Source: Panorpa germanica
Lineage: Eukaryota; Arthropoda; Insecta; Mecoptera; Panorpidae
Reading direction: 5' to 3'
Assembly (NCBI GenBank): GCA_963678705.1
Contig: OY783203.1
Span: forward strand, 27,200,535-27,264,534
DNA length: 64,000 nt
The notes beneath the pieces are model-generated. The model saw only the letters and a program-made list of their open reading frames with translations. It ran no database searches and was not told where the DNA came from. Shown in pieces: positions 35,501 through 49,556 of the stretch. Positions within the stretch are counted from its first letter, which is position 1. Each line of letters begins with the position of its first letter. Position numbers and translations under genes: made by a program.

Positions 35501-38089
35501 GCATGAGTATTGTTCGTAATAGAAAAATTAGAATAAATAAATTAAAAATTATTAGAAGTAATATTAAAGAACGTAGAGGACGAATTGTTGAAGCTTCTGA
35601 AATAAGAGATAAATTTGCAAAAGAACAATCAAGAGAAATTAAATTAAAGTGCCATAATAAGTATAATTTTGGGAGTACATATCTGTATCCAGGATGTTAA
35701 GGACATTATATTCACTATTTTTATTTATCGAAGTACGACTATTGCACCCTGATATATATATATTTTTGGCTTTTCTCAAGGAAATTGAAAGTTTTGTCCT
35801 GCATAAATAATTGGGAAGTTTTTGGGGGACAATGATTTAAAAGAAGACCAAGTCCAAATAAAGATGTTCTTCTGTAAAAGTGGCATATTGTCCATATTTG
35901 TATGTATAATGTTCCTTAATTTTAGGACGTTAATTCAAGCAAACACAGATAGTCAATTCAATGAAAAATATGTTGCTGTCCTTTTTCCATAAACCTTATC
36001 CAAATCAACTTCTATGCACCTTATAGCTTGTATGTCAACAAAGACATCCTAGGTTTCATTTCCCAAAACAAAACATTCTTAATTCTGTTCCAACATTTGA
36101 ATAAAATTTATTTCCAATTTCATTTTCCTTCCGTTCTACATTCCTATAAATATGTAAAAATACAAAAGTGTTTTGTTCTGACAAGTGAATATAAATCAGA
36201 ATTTCAGTAAGTGAGGATTTATGTTTCAACTGGTGGTGAATCAGCGGATCGTTGGATCTAAGGAGCGGTACGGTGCGGTACGGAGAGGGAAACTATGGAA
36301 AACTCGGAAAAGTCCATGAGTCTAATGATACAAATGTGTATACAAAACTGGTTGGTTGTTTAGAGGCGGTATATTTATACTTGTATAGAACAACCAGTAG
36401 CAATTCCATTAAAAGAAAATTAAATTAATGGAGATTTTAAATATACCGTAGAGGAATAAGCAACAGGGTCATTCAGAAAACATGATACTGTGAAACAATA
36501 CTGGATTAACATGGCCCTAGGAGAATGGAGAGCATTCACATCCATGTCCGCCCAGCCTTCAGAAGTCTGGCATCAAGCATAAATGCTTTTGTCCACTGTG
36601 TCAGTTAAACTCAGTTTAAATATAACGTAGGACTGGGTATCGGACCGCATACCATTATATACTGTGTGCAGTAACTCATGGTTGATTTTTCCTCTACTCC
36701 TAGAGGTGTGCGATGTCAGTCTTTATAGACCTTAAACTCACGAAGTTTGTACAGAAATTGCATTTGCATGGGTACGAGGAAGCTGGAACTAAAGGTATGT
36801 AGCTCGAGCAGAAGCTAATATGGATCACTGAACCGAACACTGTTCACCGTTGGCACGAGTGGTGCATGTCAGCGGCACGAGAACTAGTGTGTTCCATGTG
36901 TACCATGGTATCAACACTCTGAGCCACCGTGTAGTCAATTATCGGCATTGACGTGTCGGTAAAAGTTCTAAGTACCTTGAACTACTCCCATGTGCAGAGG
37001 TGTACCTCTTATTACACCACCTAACAAGTAAATTGTGTTGTTAACTTAATGCAGATTTTCAATTAAAAGTTATCTTACAAGAAATTGATTAAGGACCAGT
37101 ACCTAAATATTTAACACTGGTAAAAACTATCTAATACACCATACAGTGTACAGCAGACGTTCAGACGTGACCTTTCGTGACCCTTGATCTTGTAATATGA
37201 GAATAGAATTTGCAATGGTTTTTGCTGTATTGCAGAGGACGAGAACAAACAGTCATGATTTAATGTGTAATGTGTAAAGTTTGTAATGCCCTGTGAGCCG
37301 GATTTCCGGTTTGGTTGGGTCAAAACTATAAGTAAGTGTAAAGTACAGCAACAGGCTTGATCTTTCAATCTTATTAAACTGTCTTAATAGTGTCTAACTA
37401 TTGCCACAGGGTGTTCTTTATAATATAGTAACCTCTATTTTGTTTTTGGATTAACGTCAATGCCGCACTAAAATCGCAAGTAGGTTCATATGATTCCATG
37501 TGTTACACAATTTGCCCCCGATTATTAAAATTTTGATTTGGTTTTAAAATATAGTAAATTTGGTACCTAGTTTACAAATCGAATAAAAAATCCGAGGCTT
37601 TGAGGAAAATTGGGTCAAATAACTCATAAATTTTGAAAATGACAAATATTTTTTTTTATTTAAAAATGAAATATTAAATTGTATTTATATACATGTATTT
37701 ATAGAATAATTTTACGCCAGTGGAGACGCTTTGTTAGATATATTATAATGTAAAACAATGAAGGGTTGCTCATTACAGGGCCACCACCACAGTCAAATAA
37801 AAACAATATTTAACTTGCGCTGTGAATACGAGCAGTGGTGAATTGTAAATAGAGACCATTCTGTGGTTAACATGAATAATGCATCAAATGTACCAACTCC
37901 ATTTAATTAGGTTATGCAAAATGCAGTACATCACGTCAAAAAATTAACATTATTTCATATACCCTAATAATACTAAACATATTACTTTGTTATTTTATAC
38001 ATATCAAAAGTATGGTACACATACGTGCTACATCCAACATTTGTTGTAAGAAGTTGTACAACACGTCCACACTAGTGCGACAAGCTTTC
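32566..38089. other. Long gene-poor stretch
   Basis: No gene I can support. Open frames are at most about 85 codons and look random. Noted features: a perfect palindrome TTCTTCTTAAGAAGAA near 34256-34271, a possible hAT left end CAGTGGCGGATCTAACG near 35285, and an AT-rich 65-codon frame (35503-35700) rich in K, R, I and N without recognisable homology. Confidence 0.35.
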
Positions 38090-38235
38090 ATATTTCGAAC
38101 GAATTCCTTCAACCACACACATATTATTACACAAATGATAATTTATAAAGTGATAATGATACTAAATATAGTACAACAACCTAACTCAGAAAATATAGCA
38201 CTGGTCCGGGAATCGATTTCGGTCACCATGTCTTT
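38090..38235 (-). repeat. tRNA-derived SINE fragment (S3)
   Basis: On the complement: GACCGAAATCGATTCCCGG (B-box-like), CCAGTGCTATATTTTCTGAG, then TTAGGTTGTTGTACTATATT. The sequence between B box and body matches the copies at 27450-27690 and 53740-53822; the head and tail are not clear. Confidence 0.45.
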
Positions 38236-40496
38236 GAAAAGGATTCCTCAGGAATTTAAATTCTATTTGTTTTTCGTAAATACCGTGGAAATGAAAACAT
38301 TTTAAAATATTATTTATATAAATCACATTTATTAATTGTTATGAATTCAATGTTCTTTTAAAAATGAAAAAGTTGAGGTTATACCTAACTCGTAAATAAT
38401 GAATGTTAGTAAAAGTAAACATCAAAGTAGGTGGGAATGGGTGGGAACACCCTTTGTGGGTAGACCGTAGACTGGCTCCGTGAAGTCTACAGCTTCAATG
38501 TTACTCCACCCCGTTAGGCTTCCTGAACCCCGTACACCCCCTCACCAACCAAGCCACACATACGTTCATTTCCTGATCCGCATCCGATGTAACATCAATT
38601 ATTCATTAAAATTAAAAGCAAATATAATAAATATTTGTGAAACGCTTAGAATATATTTATTCAGGGTTGATAGTAAACATTTTATAGCCCTTATTATTAT
38701 ATTTTATCAGTAATTTAAAATTAATTTGAATTTGCTTTCTTGAATGGATATTTTGAAATTTCATTAACATCACAGAGGCAGTGGAGAAGTCAAACGAGAC
38801 GTAAAAAAGGACGTTGTTTGGGAAAAGGTCAAATCTACCCCGATTTCGATGATTTTTTTTTTAATATGTTGATAACTTAACATATTAAAATCCTTATAAG
38901 TCAAAAGTTGACGCTCCAATCAGGAAATTAGTAAAAAATCCGAAAAATGAAAATGATGTACATGTCTCGCTTGTTATCGAGCTTTTAATAAAGGTATAGG
39001 TTATAACTTATAAGATTTTAACTGAATTTATTATCTCCGTGCACTTCTGAACGTCCTTATTTATTTACGCCCTATTACTCCCGCCACTGGATGTATTTTT
39101 GTGATTTTAAACACAAACATATATATTTTGTTTCTGCATAAAATTCTATATAAAAATGTAAACTTAAGAAAGGTTTCTCTTAACTTTTCGACATAGACCA
39201 GGTACAAAATTGTCTTACAGTGCAAGTTTCACACTTATTACCTTACCACAAGCTAATGCACAAGCCGTTTTCGAGCAATTTCAAAAATTAAAATTTAAAA
39301 ATACATTCCTGATTGTAGAAGATACAAAATATAGTTTTAACTTAGAAATGTATGAAATAAATTTTCTCAAAATAAATTTACAATATTTATTATAAATATA
39401 GGGCGTTCTAAAATAATATTTACACAATTTGAATAATTATAACTTTAGTTTTAGTTATATAATTTTTTTGGGGATACTCTGTATTTTTTTATTTGAAAAT
39501 GCAATTGCTTTTTTATCATTATAAATAGTGGATAATTAATTTCTTACTCAATAAAATAAGGCTGAGGTATGTACCCTTTATTTTACATTTTATATTTCAT
39601 ATATTCTAACAATTTTTGCGATAAAATTTAAAATAGAATAGAATTAGTAAAAAGTTCCGTTTAAAGATATTAGAGACTTTGTAAGGACACCTCGAACTAT
39701 CAACGGGTATACAGAGTTATCGGCTATTCGATCAGGAATACTTAAAGTCGTCTCCGGAGTCTAGTTGGCTATTAATCTTTTGATAGTTTAAGAAAAGCGA
39801 CATTTTATACTGAGTACATACCAGGGATTTGCAACCTGTGTTGTACGAATATAGGTGATAAAACTAGTACCGAAAAATAAGTGAAGGTGTAAATAATGAT
39901 AAAAACAATGTGATAACATATATCACATGAAGTCAGTCTTAAATCTACAGAAAAGGTTAACCTCTACTGCTTTCAACAATTTCCTGAAGTAAAAATATTG
40001 CAAGTAATGGCATTTCGGTCAGATTTATGTGTCAGTAGCAGTAACAGCTGCGAGTTTTTTAACGGGAGGGGATTAAAAAAGCAATAATTAAGTTGACCAC
40101 ATCGAATGAAAAAGAATTCAGAATGAAAAAGATAAATAAAACATTGAATTGAATGCAAATTAAGTTAGAGTGAAAATACATTTTTTTAATTATTAAACAT
40201 AAAATTACATTTTCCGGGTGACCCACATGGCCATAAAATTTATCAGGCAGTAATGTACCTGACATAATAAACAGATCGCTTTTTCATGTGCAAATATTCA
40301 TGTAAAATGTGATGTAAATATAACTAATAAGTAATGTAATAACATGAATTTATAAGAATCAACTTTGAATATGTTAAATTTTGTACGAAATTCCACTGTA
40401 TCAATGCACATACATTTGTAAATTAGTTGCAGTTAAGTAACTTGATAATTCATTTATCTTCATTGCGAATGTCTTTGAATTGACTTAAATTTTGAA
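38236..40496. other. Intergenic, no gene supported
   Basis: AT-rich with short chance frames. CCCGCCACTGG near 39073 could be an isolated hAT-like end. Confidence 0.35.
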
Positions 40497-40997
40497 ATTA
40501 ACATTCTTTTAATAACTCAGTTGAGATGCCTACAGCTTCAGCCACCTCACGCACTTTCATTATCCGATCGTCCAATATTATTCCATTGATTTTATCGACT
40601 ATTTCTGACGTGACGACCTCTTTTGGGCGACCTGAACGTTCGGCATCACTTGTGCTGGTACGACCACAACGGAACTCAGTAAACCACTTATTTACATTGA
40701 AATTGATGATACAGAGTTCCCAAAGTATTTATCAAGCCTTTCCTTGGTTTAGGTGATGTTTTTTTACACAAAAAATAATGCTTAACTAGCACTTGAAATT
40801 CACTTTTTTCCATTTTCGTTAAAATTCACGAGGTCATCTGCTTTCAATAGCTGTCACAAACTAAAATCACGCAGCTTTTTTAAAATTTACAGTACACTAG
40901 TTTATTAGTAGATGGCAGTTGACGGGAGCAGTATTCCATTTAAATTTACTGCGCGGGAAATTCAAAAAGTGACTGACTTATCACACTGCCCTCGTAA
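40497..40997 (-). pseudogene. 5' half of a mariner element with broken transposase
   Basis: On the minus strand a probable 5' terminus TTACGAGGGCAGTGTGATAA then GTCAGTCACTTTTTGAATTT is followed by ATG at 40813 (MEKSEFQVLVKHYFLCKK). After a stop, the typical mariner linker appears (KWFTEFRCGRTSTSDAERSG, RPKEVVT) and then the second helix-turn-helix (DDRIMKVREVAEAVGIS). Homology ends near 40505, so the catalytic domain and 3' terminus are missing. The stop between the two helix-turn-helix units and the truncation mark it as dead. Confidence 0.85.
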
Positions 40998-43366
40998 CAA
41001 CCATTTTTGTTGCTTGTGTATGAGGCGCTACTGATCAATAGAGGGAGGTGCACCAACGTGTTGAGGAGACCTGTGGGTGGCTACACGTCTCCAAGGTCTC
41101 ATCTACACATTATCTGATTGCTGTATAAAAAGATGAGGATTTTATTTTAAGTCAACAAAGTCGTCAATAAATTCCCTTCAAATTCATGAAATGACAGACA
41201 TTCGTTTCGTTCAATATTTGACTTAAACATTCTATTCCTATAGATATACTCGTATTCGTATTATTCAGATGGTTGTGAAATTTCTTTAATACTTGTACTT
41301 GGCGTTTGAAAAGGTTAATTAATTAATAACAATTAATTTTCTTTGTTGGAACTTTCGTTTTATTTTAGAATGTAATAAAGGACATCAAGAATACTGCTTT
41401 AGTATCTTTGAAATATTTTGAAATTTATTGTACTTGCTATTATTCGGTAGTAGTTTAAGGTAGTATGTCCTTAAACCCACTTCTCTTAATAATTTGATAA
41501 AATTAAAATTTAGTGTTAATCTATGTTTATTTAATTTGTAAAAAAAAAAAATGAAATTTTTCTGTTTTGGAATGGTCTATGGACAAATTCAATTTAAGCC
41601 AGGAAAAGTGGAATTGTTCTCATCAGACATTTACTTATAAGATAAGATTTAAATATGTCCGAAACTCAAATTAGTTCATTTTTGGGTTCACTACATCTGT
41701 TTTTATTGTTATTACCAAAGCACTCATCTGCTGATAAGCGAAGTGTTGAAAGTCAGTCTAGTGATTCATATATGAGAATTGATTTATATAAACATTCCCA
41801 GCTAGCTGTGGCCTGTATCTCTTGGAACTTTAGATAACAAGCTCTAGAGGTAACAAGTCAGCATATTAGTTGCACTACCCAGAAGGGATACCCCCCCTTC
41901 CTTCCATTATATTATTCTTTACTTTAGTTATTAAACACATTTTAAATATCTCTTTCATTACAATCGTCAAACGAGTAAGACCTATTTAAAACCTACAAAT
42001 ACAATCTTACTTTGTTTGAACCTTTCTAATATTAAATATAGTTATTGAAATTATTGTTTTTAATTGTTATACCATACCAAACAAATTGTTAAGTGTTAAA
42101 TATATTATACGAAAACCCATGTGTTGTGTTTTTATTAATTAAGCTGTTTCATTTATTAACAGTCTAAAAAACTAATATTTTATAAAACGAAGAATTATGA
42201 AGATTTAGAAAATTTCTTTAAAAAATATAAATATTTATAATTCAAATTAAAAAAAATATATAACAGTGTGATTTATTAGTGATTAATTTGTCTGCCAAAA
42301 TTAATTTGTCTGCCAATAAGTATTTTAAATTTTTCGTATTGACTCTCAGACTACTGTCTCCGATTGTCACGGCCAAACTATCTTAAGATAGATGAGTTTT
42401 CAAAAGACATTTTTTTTAACCTAGACTATTCTTTAGGGCTTCTATATTTTAAATTACATGAAAATTTGTAATAGTATGTCTGAGAGGAAAACAATCGCAA
42501 CTACAAATTTGTATATTTAGAACTTTTTATCCTACGTTTACATACATTGTTACTATACTAAAACCTTGATATTGAATGTTAGTATAGCTTTAAAACTGTT
42601 CATAAAAACAAATGACAAATTTAGTTGTTTTAGGTGATACCTTCTCCTTAAATATCTGTTTACCATTACAGATATGCAAAATGTAATATGAAAACCTTTT
42701 TACGTAAAAGTTATTTAAATTGATATTAAAATGTAGCTGTTATAAAGGTAACCGGTAACCCCGAGTATAATATTTGGCCCCGGAGTTATTGAAACCCACT
42801 CCGAAGTACCCAACGTTTTCCATTACCCAACATCTGCCCGCCAGTCCCCCCTTCCACCGTGCAATACCTAGAAAATAAAGAATTTAGAATTTCTTCGAGC
42901 TCAATGTAGCTATGGACCCGCATTCACTAGGTGTATATTCTTCGATATGATAGCATGCCGTGTTTGAAGCTTTAAAGTGGTAAAAGACAGGGGCGCATTA
43001 GCCGGACTTGGGCCCAGTAGGGCAGCTAGAAATTTTAGGCCATTGCTATATATGTTTAGTAGTCTTGTTACTGGTTGAAATTATGTACTTTTCTTAGTTT
43101 ACTTGTCCTTGGACTGACATCCCTGGATTAAATAGAATAAGTGGTAACTTTACTCTATATAGAAAAGTTTCTAAGAAAAATTATCCCCGCTGAATTCTTC
43201 GCGGACGCCCATGTATGTATGCGCAGGAAACAGACTGCCGCTTATTCGAAATTTAAAATATAACTACCGGTGCTTTTGTAACTACATTTTCCGTTTACTG
43301 GTTATTACAAGCATGTAGGCGTCGCGACGCTTATGAGCTTAAGAGTATATGAGTATCGACCAGAGG
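40998..43366. other. Intergenic, no gene supported
   Basis: AT-rich. A hAT-like left end (CAGGGGCGCATTAGCCGG near 42990) and an inverted CATGGGCGTCCG end near 43216 lie about 220 bp apart, but their flanks do not form a target duplication. Confidence 0.35.
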
Positions 43367-43567
43367 TTAGGGGGGGGGGGGGTCCTCATGGATCTGGTTC
43401 GTATCCTGTGGTTTAATGTGTTTTAAAACATATACTGAATTAACTTCTACAGCAGTTGTGGGTACGACTATATTAAAATTGCTATCTTCCACGAAAACTA
43501 AAATAATATAATCCCTTGGTTGCAGATAAGACACTGACATTGTTATCTTTTGCACAATTAAGTACAA
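43367..43567 (-). pseudogene. Short coding-like relic, possibly transposon-derived
   Basis: A frame of 66 codons on the minus strand contains LQPRDYIILVFVEDSN and VNSVYVLKHIKPQD. This recalls the small beta-rich segment (DYVLVxF ... VxxNxxxVxxL) seen in many insect transposon-derived proteins. It ends in a run of 13 G on the plus strand (43370-43382). The assignment is weak. Confidence 0.25.
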
Positions 43568-43781
43568 CAGACAATAATACCGGTCAAACTTAAGCTAGGG
43601 ACACACTAGAGACAAAACTGTCTTTACACAGTGTGCGTACTTAATTTAGACCACGAAAATATGTGGAAATCTTTTTAGGTTATCATTTTAGGTTAAAAAA
43701 GGAATTAAATGTTCAAATGTTGACGGAGATATAGTTATATACAATCGGAGATGTCTCAATAAAGACCTGGACGATAATAAG

Positions 43782-44137
43782 CAGAGGCGGCCTTAGGGGG
43801 GTAGCAAGCAGGGCAACCGCCTGGAGCCTCGCTCTTGCAGGGGCCTCGCACAACAACCCAAGTGGAAAAATTCTTTACTATATATGTATTTGAATCTCGC
43901 GCCTCGCTCTTTAGAAATCCCACTAGATTAGGTACACATTCATGTACCTTAGTTTATAATTATTAATATTTGTCGTCTTTGTGCTTGTTAACTTTTATAA
44001 AACTTCCAATATAAAATTTAATTTCTCATCAATTATCATCAAAAATAGTTACTTACAATTTACATAAATTATACAAAGAACAAGTGCCTCGCAAAGATCT
44101 GACGCTCGGGGACTCGCAATGGGTAAGGCCGCCCCTG
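43782..44137 (+). mobile_element. hAT-type miniature transposon with 8-bp target duplication
   Basis: A 356 bp element from CAGAGGCGGCCTTAGGGGGG to GGGTAAGGCCGCCCCTG, a clear inverted repeat. Flanking octamers ATAATAAG (43774-43781) and ATCATAAG (44138-44145) match 7 of 8. Subterminal CCTCGC motifs occur at both ends. No coding. Confidence 0.87.
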
Positions 44138-45154
44138 ATCATAAGGTAGCGTGGAAAACAGTCAACACAATGTAGTTTATTGAATGAAATGTGGAAGAGA
44201 GGGAAACGGGAGGAAAGCATTCAAAGATATCATCATTTGGTTAAAAAAGTAATCCTTGTTGAGATACTAACGATGTCGTGGAACATACATAACTCCCGCT
44301 GCAACGTTTCATTCTATACATTCAATGCGTTGAGTGCTTTTCATGCTGACTGGCGCACGCTTACCATTTTAGAACTATATACTTTTATGCAACTCTTTTG
44401 TAACAATCAAAAGTGTAAAGACAATCTTGTCTCTAGTGTGTACCAAGATTTAAATCAGACATGTAAATGTGATCATACAAATAATATGTATTCAAGAAAT
44501 GCTTAAAACACAAACACCCTTAAGCTAAACACAAAAATAAAATACAATAAAAAAAAACTTGAACGTTCAACAAACATGATTGCGTATTATTGAGACGATC
44601 GAGGTAAAGAAGGCTGCCGACGGGGAGGATGAGGGGGAGGTTGTATTGACACTTACATTGTCCATTCCAAGTATAAGGGGCGACTGGACGTTACTGTGAA
44701 GTATATGACGAATAATAGGGTGGAAGGGTGCAGGGGGTTAAATCCCCTAGGAAATCAACTGACAACCTTAAAATGTCCACGGTCACGACAACTTTAGTTA
44801 CGGTTAAGAAAGGCGAGGCATTCACGAGATTCTTTTCCACATGAAAGAGTTTATGGGTATCGTGATTTCAACAAATTTTTGACACTACGTCTTTCGCAGA
44901 CAATTTCAAGATATTCCCTAATTAAAGAAGAAAGCGAACTCAAATATTTACTGCTTGGACTGTGATAAGGTACATGCGTCAAAGTCGTACGATTGACAGC
45001 TATATAGCGTGAACCCTTCTCTTTCGATTGACAATCTTCCCATGTGTACAGAGTTATTAGTCTTTCAGTGGCCTTTGTTTGTATAAATTCAATTTTTTAT
45101 TTTGCCTAAAAATAATGTGTTTCAACAGGGCAACGAATCGCTATACATTAACGT
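44138..45154. other. Intergenic, no gene supported
   Basis: A 108-codon frame (44180-44506) lacks any recognisable domain, signal sequence or splice context; I treat it as chance. Confidence 0.35.
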
Positions 45155-45384
45155 TTCCAAGATGGTCGAAAAGACGTTGAAGATGACGCACGCCCTTGTA
45201 CATCAAAATCGTATAAAGACATTAAAAATATCCGAAATCTGATGCGATTTGACAATAGGTGAACTATACGTGAGATTGCTAAAACTGTTGGAATTGCTAT
45301 CCATCCCCCTAAATCGTAAAATTCATTGCTTAGATTAGTGATAGAAGTTTTATTTGGTGTTTTATCATATAGTACTATTATCAT
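45155..45384 (+). pseudogene. Mariner/Tc1-type transposase N-terminal relic
   Basis: The plus strand encodes RFQDGRKDVEDDARPCTSKS, then IKNIRNLMRFDNR, a stop, then IREIAKTVGIA. This matches the linker and second helix-turn-helix of mariner transposases (family pattern F.dGR..v.Dd.R.GRP ... R.l.ir.iA...gis). A stop splits the domain and no catalytic region or termini are present. Confidence 0.78.
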
Positions 45385-45408
45385 CGACCACTATTGTACA
45401 CATAAAGA

Positions 45409-45609
45409 TATAAGAATAGAGTGCGCGAAGGGTACGGCCGCGAGTAAGAGGAAGCGATAAAGACAAAGAGAGAGATAGCTGCCGAGCGTCCTATCAGTCT
45501 CTTTCTAGCCGAACCGCTGTTACTGTCTTAGTTGATTGGCGGTGTGGTAGGAGGTCTCTCTCTTTGCCTTTATCACAGTATTCAGTCTCTTGCGCACTCT
45601 ATTCTTATA
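45409..45609. mobile_element. Foldback element (copy 2)
   Basis: Diverged copy of 22455-22661: left TATAAGAATAGAGTGCGCGA then AGGGTACGGCCGCGAG, centre TCTCTTTCTAGCCGAACCGC, right CTCTTGCGCACTCTATTCTT then ATA. The two ends are inverted. The second half of the hairpin centre is replaced or rearranged (TTGATTGGCGGTGTGG), so the palindrome is less complete than in copy 1. Confidence 0.75.
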
Positions 45610-48600
45610 CCTCTATGATTGTACAGTGCAGCCAGCCGTATCTCGAAATCTTTTGTGTACGTAGTATACACTTATACTTATGCGCACAACGTTATTTCAT
45701 TTATTTGTTTATTGTGTCTATTTAAAAGTTATAGGAATACAAAATGTTATATACCATATACTGGCATATATAATATACGAGTATAATTATATTATACACA
45801 TTTCAAAATTAAAATACAATAAAATTAAAATTAAAACAATGTTAGTATATAATCCCATTACAGAGCGTTCAAAGAGAACGCTATTTCATGCTGAATAATA
45901 ACCGCATTGTAAGAGTGCTACTGTACGAGTACGTGCGTTAGACACTTAAAAATATGATTTAAAAGTTGGGAGCACATGAAGCGCTTCTGTTTTATATGTA
46001 GTATTTAATTAAAATTATATCAGTAAGTTCTAAATTACATATTTCATTTATTTTAATTATATTTATCAACAAACTTCCATATTCCGTTTCAGGACTTCCA
46101 TTTGACATTTGAGTGGTGTATCAAATTTCATTGGAACGATAACTTATAAAAGTGAATAATTTTAATCAAAATATATAATAACAAACATGTAATTAAATAT
46201 ATTATTACGTAAGAAATATTTTTAATTAATATTTTTTTATCTTAGTTTATGGTAGATTTTATGGGTTCCGTAAAACAAGATGTAACTTTGACACCTTTTC
46301 CCGACTTAATCCTTTTTGCATTTCCTTGCAATTCATCGTCGCCCCAGATTTTGGGGAGTGGGGGGGGGAAGGGGTGTTAACCGGGGTACTTTCCTTTTGC
46401 GGGAAGTCATACGAGCGCTAAATTTATTTATTTGAAAAAACTGGGTGCATTCCGGCAGGCACTATGTGGACACAAAAAATTATGTATTTTTATTTAGTTA
46501 TAAAAATTTCCTTTCTTTTTTTTAGTTCTCACGGAGATTGTCAGGAACAAGTTTTTTTCAAGTTGTGTAGTACCACTCACTCTACTTACTGCAACTTTTT
46601 ACCACTCCTCTACTTCCTACCATTGTCTCTCGTTTCACCCTTTCGCAACTATAATTCTGCGATGAAATGCTTCTGCGATGATTTTTTTCCGGTAAATTAC
46701 ATTGTTAGTGTTTACCACCTAGAGATCCAATTGAATGGTGAAAAATGATTGAACAACGCATGGGGTTTAAATCCCCGAAAGTCCACTAAAGGGCTACGAT
46801 GAACAAATGTGTCTATGCATAAGAACAAAACTCAGCTAAACGAGTTCAATAACCATACAACCTATGCCCTCATGCCCTCGTATGTGCACCTTCATCTATA
46901 TCAGTGATGGACACACTTCTGTAAGGTAAGGGTTTCTATCTTCTTAATACACCAGCAAACGCGATCGATGACTTGTCCACCACTGATCTATGTAAACTTA
47001 TACGAGTACCCATGATAACCCCATAACACCCTCGTTGTCGTTACATGCTACCGGGTGCCCGACATGGCTGACATGCCCGACATAGCCGACATGACTCTTC
47101 TACCAGTTTACACATTTATAATCTTGATGTTTACTCAAGATAAGTTCAAATTACTGAACCTTTTTGTCCCATATCTCCTGAAATCCCGTGTAAAACTTTC
47201 TGGCATTTACACAAGTATAAACATTTTCCTTTCGTGCAGTGTGTACTTCTCTTCTAATACATTCGAGGCTTGACTTAAGTTTTACTTAGACGATTACGTT
47301 TTGAACTTGAATTAATGTAGAGGGTGCTTTTCATTTTATTTAGGATTAACTTATAAATCTAACTTTTTTAATTTACCTTTTTTGGCATATCGTCATTGCC
47401 ATGTCATATTCGTCTATCATTGTCCATAATTTGTTAATAAGGTGTGCGTCCACAAATCAACACGGAAGTCATTACACGCATGCATCCGTTACGGAAAACG
47501 AATATGCGTACACATATCAAAACCGCAAGCATCAAATTCATCGTGTTAAATAGAGTTGCATCAATCAGCATCTTTTAGAGGTGTGTCTGTTTTTCTATTC
47601 CTTTTTCCTTCTAACAATATTCAGTAAATACAACACGGGCCCATTCCGCTTCACTTTCTATTGCTCTCCTGGATACTTAAGTTTAATTAAGTTCAAGTGT
47701 AATACGTTTTCATAATTTCACTGGGTTTGGGGCGCATAACAAATCACTTCGGCCCAGTTGAGAGTATTTGTCACTTTGACAAATATATTATTGTATATGC
47801 AAATAAGGACTGCACCACAATCAAGAATAATTAATTTTGTTCAATAATTATACTTTTTAAATTTTTCAAAGAAATTACCGTTTTTATTTATCTCTTACGG
47901 AAGTTTTGGGAACAAGTAAATTTGTTTTTTTAGCACGCGGTATTTAGAAAAAAATATGAAAATTTTGCAGTACGCAGAGGGTTTTTATTTTGTCATTATT
48001 GGATTAGTTGTCACAGACGCTTCATACCTTCGTTACTGCACTGATTCTTGTACCGCTTTTAAGGGGTTATATACAGGCTCAAAAAAAGCGATTTTTCAAT
48101 AAAAAAATTCTGAGAATACTTTTGTATTGTATTAATGTAAATTGTACGCATATTATAGTAACTTTTAACTGTATTTTGATATTTTTGTACTTGCAAAAAT
48201 AATAATTTGGAAGTTGCTATAGCTGATCTCCAGGAGCTCCTCTCAAAAAAGGCATCTTGCATCTTGGTGACTACGATATCTCTAGACTGGATCATCTAAG
48301 ATTAAAAACCAAACGAATTTTGTTAAAGTAATGCATAAATCTAGTAATTATTCGAAGGAACAAGCAAAATACATTTTCTTGACAAAATGACGGCTTCTCA
48401 AAAAGAAAAAAGTAATATATTTTTGACCAAAATATTGGTCTTAAATTGGTTATAAAACAATATATTTATCCGTGGAAAAATAAATTCCATTAATTACTAA
48501 AAAATATACCTAAGAAGCTTGTGTTAAAATTTGAGATTGATTGGTTCAGCCGTTTTCGAGAAATCTTGGTCATCGACTGTAAAAACACAGTTTTCAGAAA

Positions 48601-49390
48601 AACGCATTTAAAGTTTAAAAATTACTTAACATTGAGTATAAATTATTTTTTTCAACTTACATAACTTCGAAAATAATCTCCGGATCGACCTGAAATTTTC
48701 TGGGTGTGTTCTTAAATATATGTACATTACGAAAATGAAATTAAAAAAAAAATCGATTTCTTGAAAATATTAACTGGTTATAACACTGTATATAAATGTT
48801 CCTCGAACCATCGGTTAAGAACCACTGCTTCAAACGCTAAGATAAAGAATGTTAAAGAGAAGATGCGAAAACAGAGAGACCAGTCCACTCGCCTAACTTT
48901 CCTAGCTTTCAATTATATTGTTATATAGATTAAAATACTTTGAGCTTAATTACAAAAAAGATCAAGCGATAAAATGGTTGTATCGTCGCCTAACGATGAA
49001 TTGAAATTACCCTCGCGAGATCATAAATAAGACACGGATTCAATAGATGGAGCCACAGCCACGGCATGGCCATGGAGCTCGAGCAGATATTGGATATCGG
49101 TAATTACAATTTTATTGGTTCAGCTCTAAACGTATTACTTATTTGGATGTAACGTTATGGAGAATACACGCACATGTATAGTACGGGTATATTTAATAAA
49201 GTGAGGTTAAAGGCTCGTTTCCAAATAGCCTTCTATTTAAGGATCCTCGCCTCTTCCCTTAGCACCTATAAAAATTGATGCCGAGGTTAAATAAGATATT
49301 AGTTACCGGAAACATACAAAAACTAATAATTACGCCGGGTTTCTGTAATAGGCTATAACTTTATGGTAAGTTCGTGTAACTGTGTTTGCA
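45610..49390. other. Long gene-poor stretch
   Basis: No gene supported. 48300-48780 is diverged repeat-like sequence (contains TTGGTTCAGCCGTTTTCGAG). GGTTAAGAACCACTG near 48810 looks like a hAT right end. 47060-47095 is a short GACATNGC/GACATG tandem. Confidence 0.35.
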
Positions 49391-49556
49391 GGACCGCGTT
49401 GAGAAATACGAGTATAGGCACTGGGCTATATTTAACTGGGAATTTTCTACTACCACCAAGATCTGCACCGATGGCGGCTTCAGGGAGTCACGACCAGACC
49501 CTTCCAATAATAATTATAACGCAATTTATAAATACTTCACTTGCCCCAACTGCTGT
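49391..49556 (+). pseudogene. Candidate exon interrupted by a transposon
   Basis: A good splice acceptor (GTGTAACTGTGTTTGCAG) is followed by about 55 open codons in phase 0, reading DRVEKYEYRHWAIFNWEFST ... then ICTDGGFRESRPDPSNNN ... and ending YFTCPNCCP. The composition (two W, four C, many aromatic residues, higher GC than the flanks) is unlike the surrounding AT-rich DNA. At 49557 the CCCAGTAAACA-ended transposon begins, and the frame runs about nine codons into it before a TAA. I do not recognise the family; the cysteine-containing tail suggests a secreted or extracellular protein. It could be one exon of a broken gene or gene copy. No other exon was found. Confidence 0.45.

Noticed and set aside
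42990..43216. Candidate hAT miniature element with ends CAGGGGCG and CGCCCATG
   Set aside because: Flanking octamers (GTAAAAGA and TATGTATG) do not match and the ends pair only over a few bases.
44180..44506. 108-codon open frame with several cysteines
   Set aside because: No signal peptide, no domain and no promoter or splice context.
46464..46748. 94-codon frame with a hydrophobic start and cysteines
   Set aside because: The hydrophobic part comes from a T-rich tract that also looks like a splice acceptor; no consistent gene model could be made.
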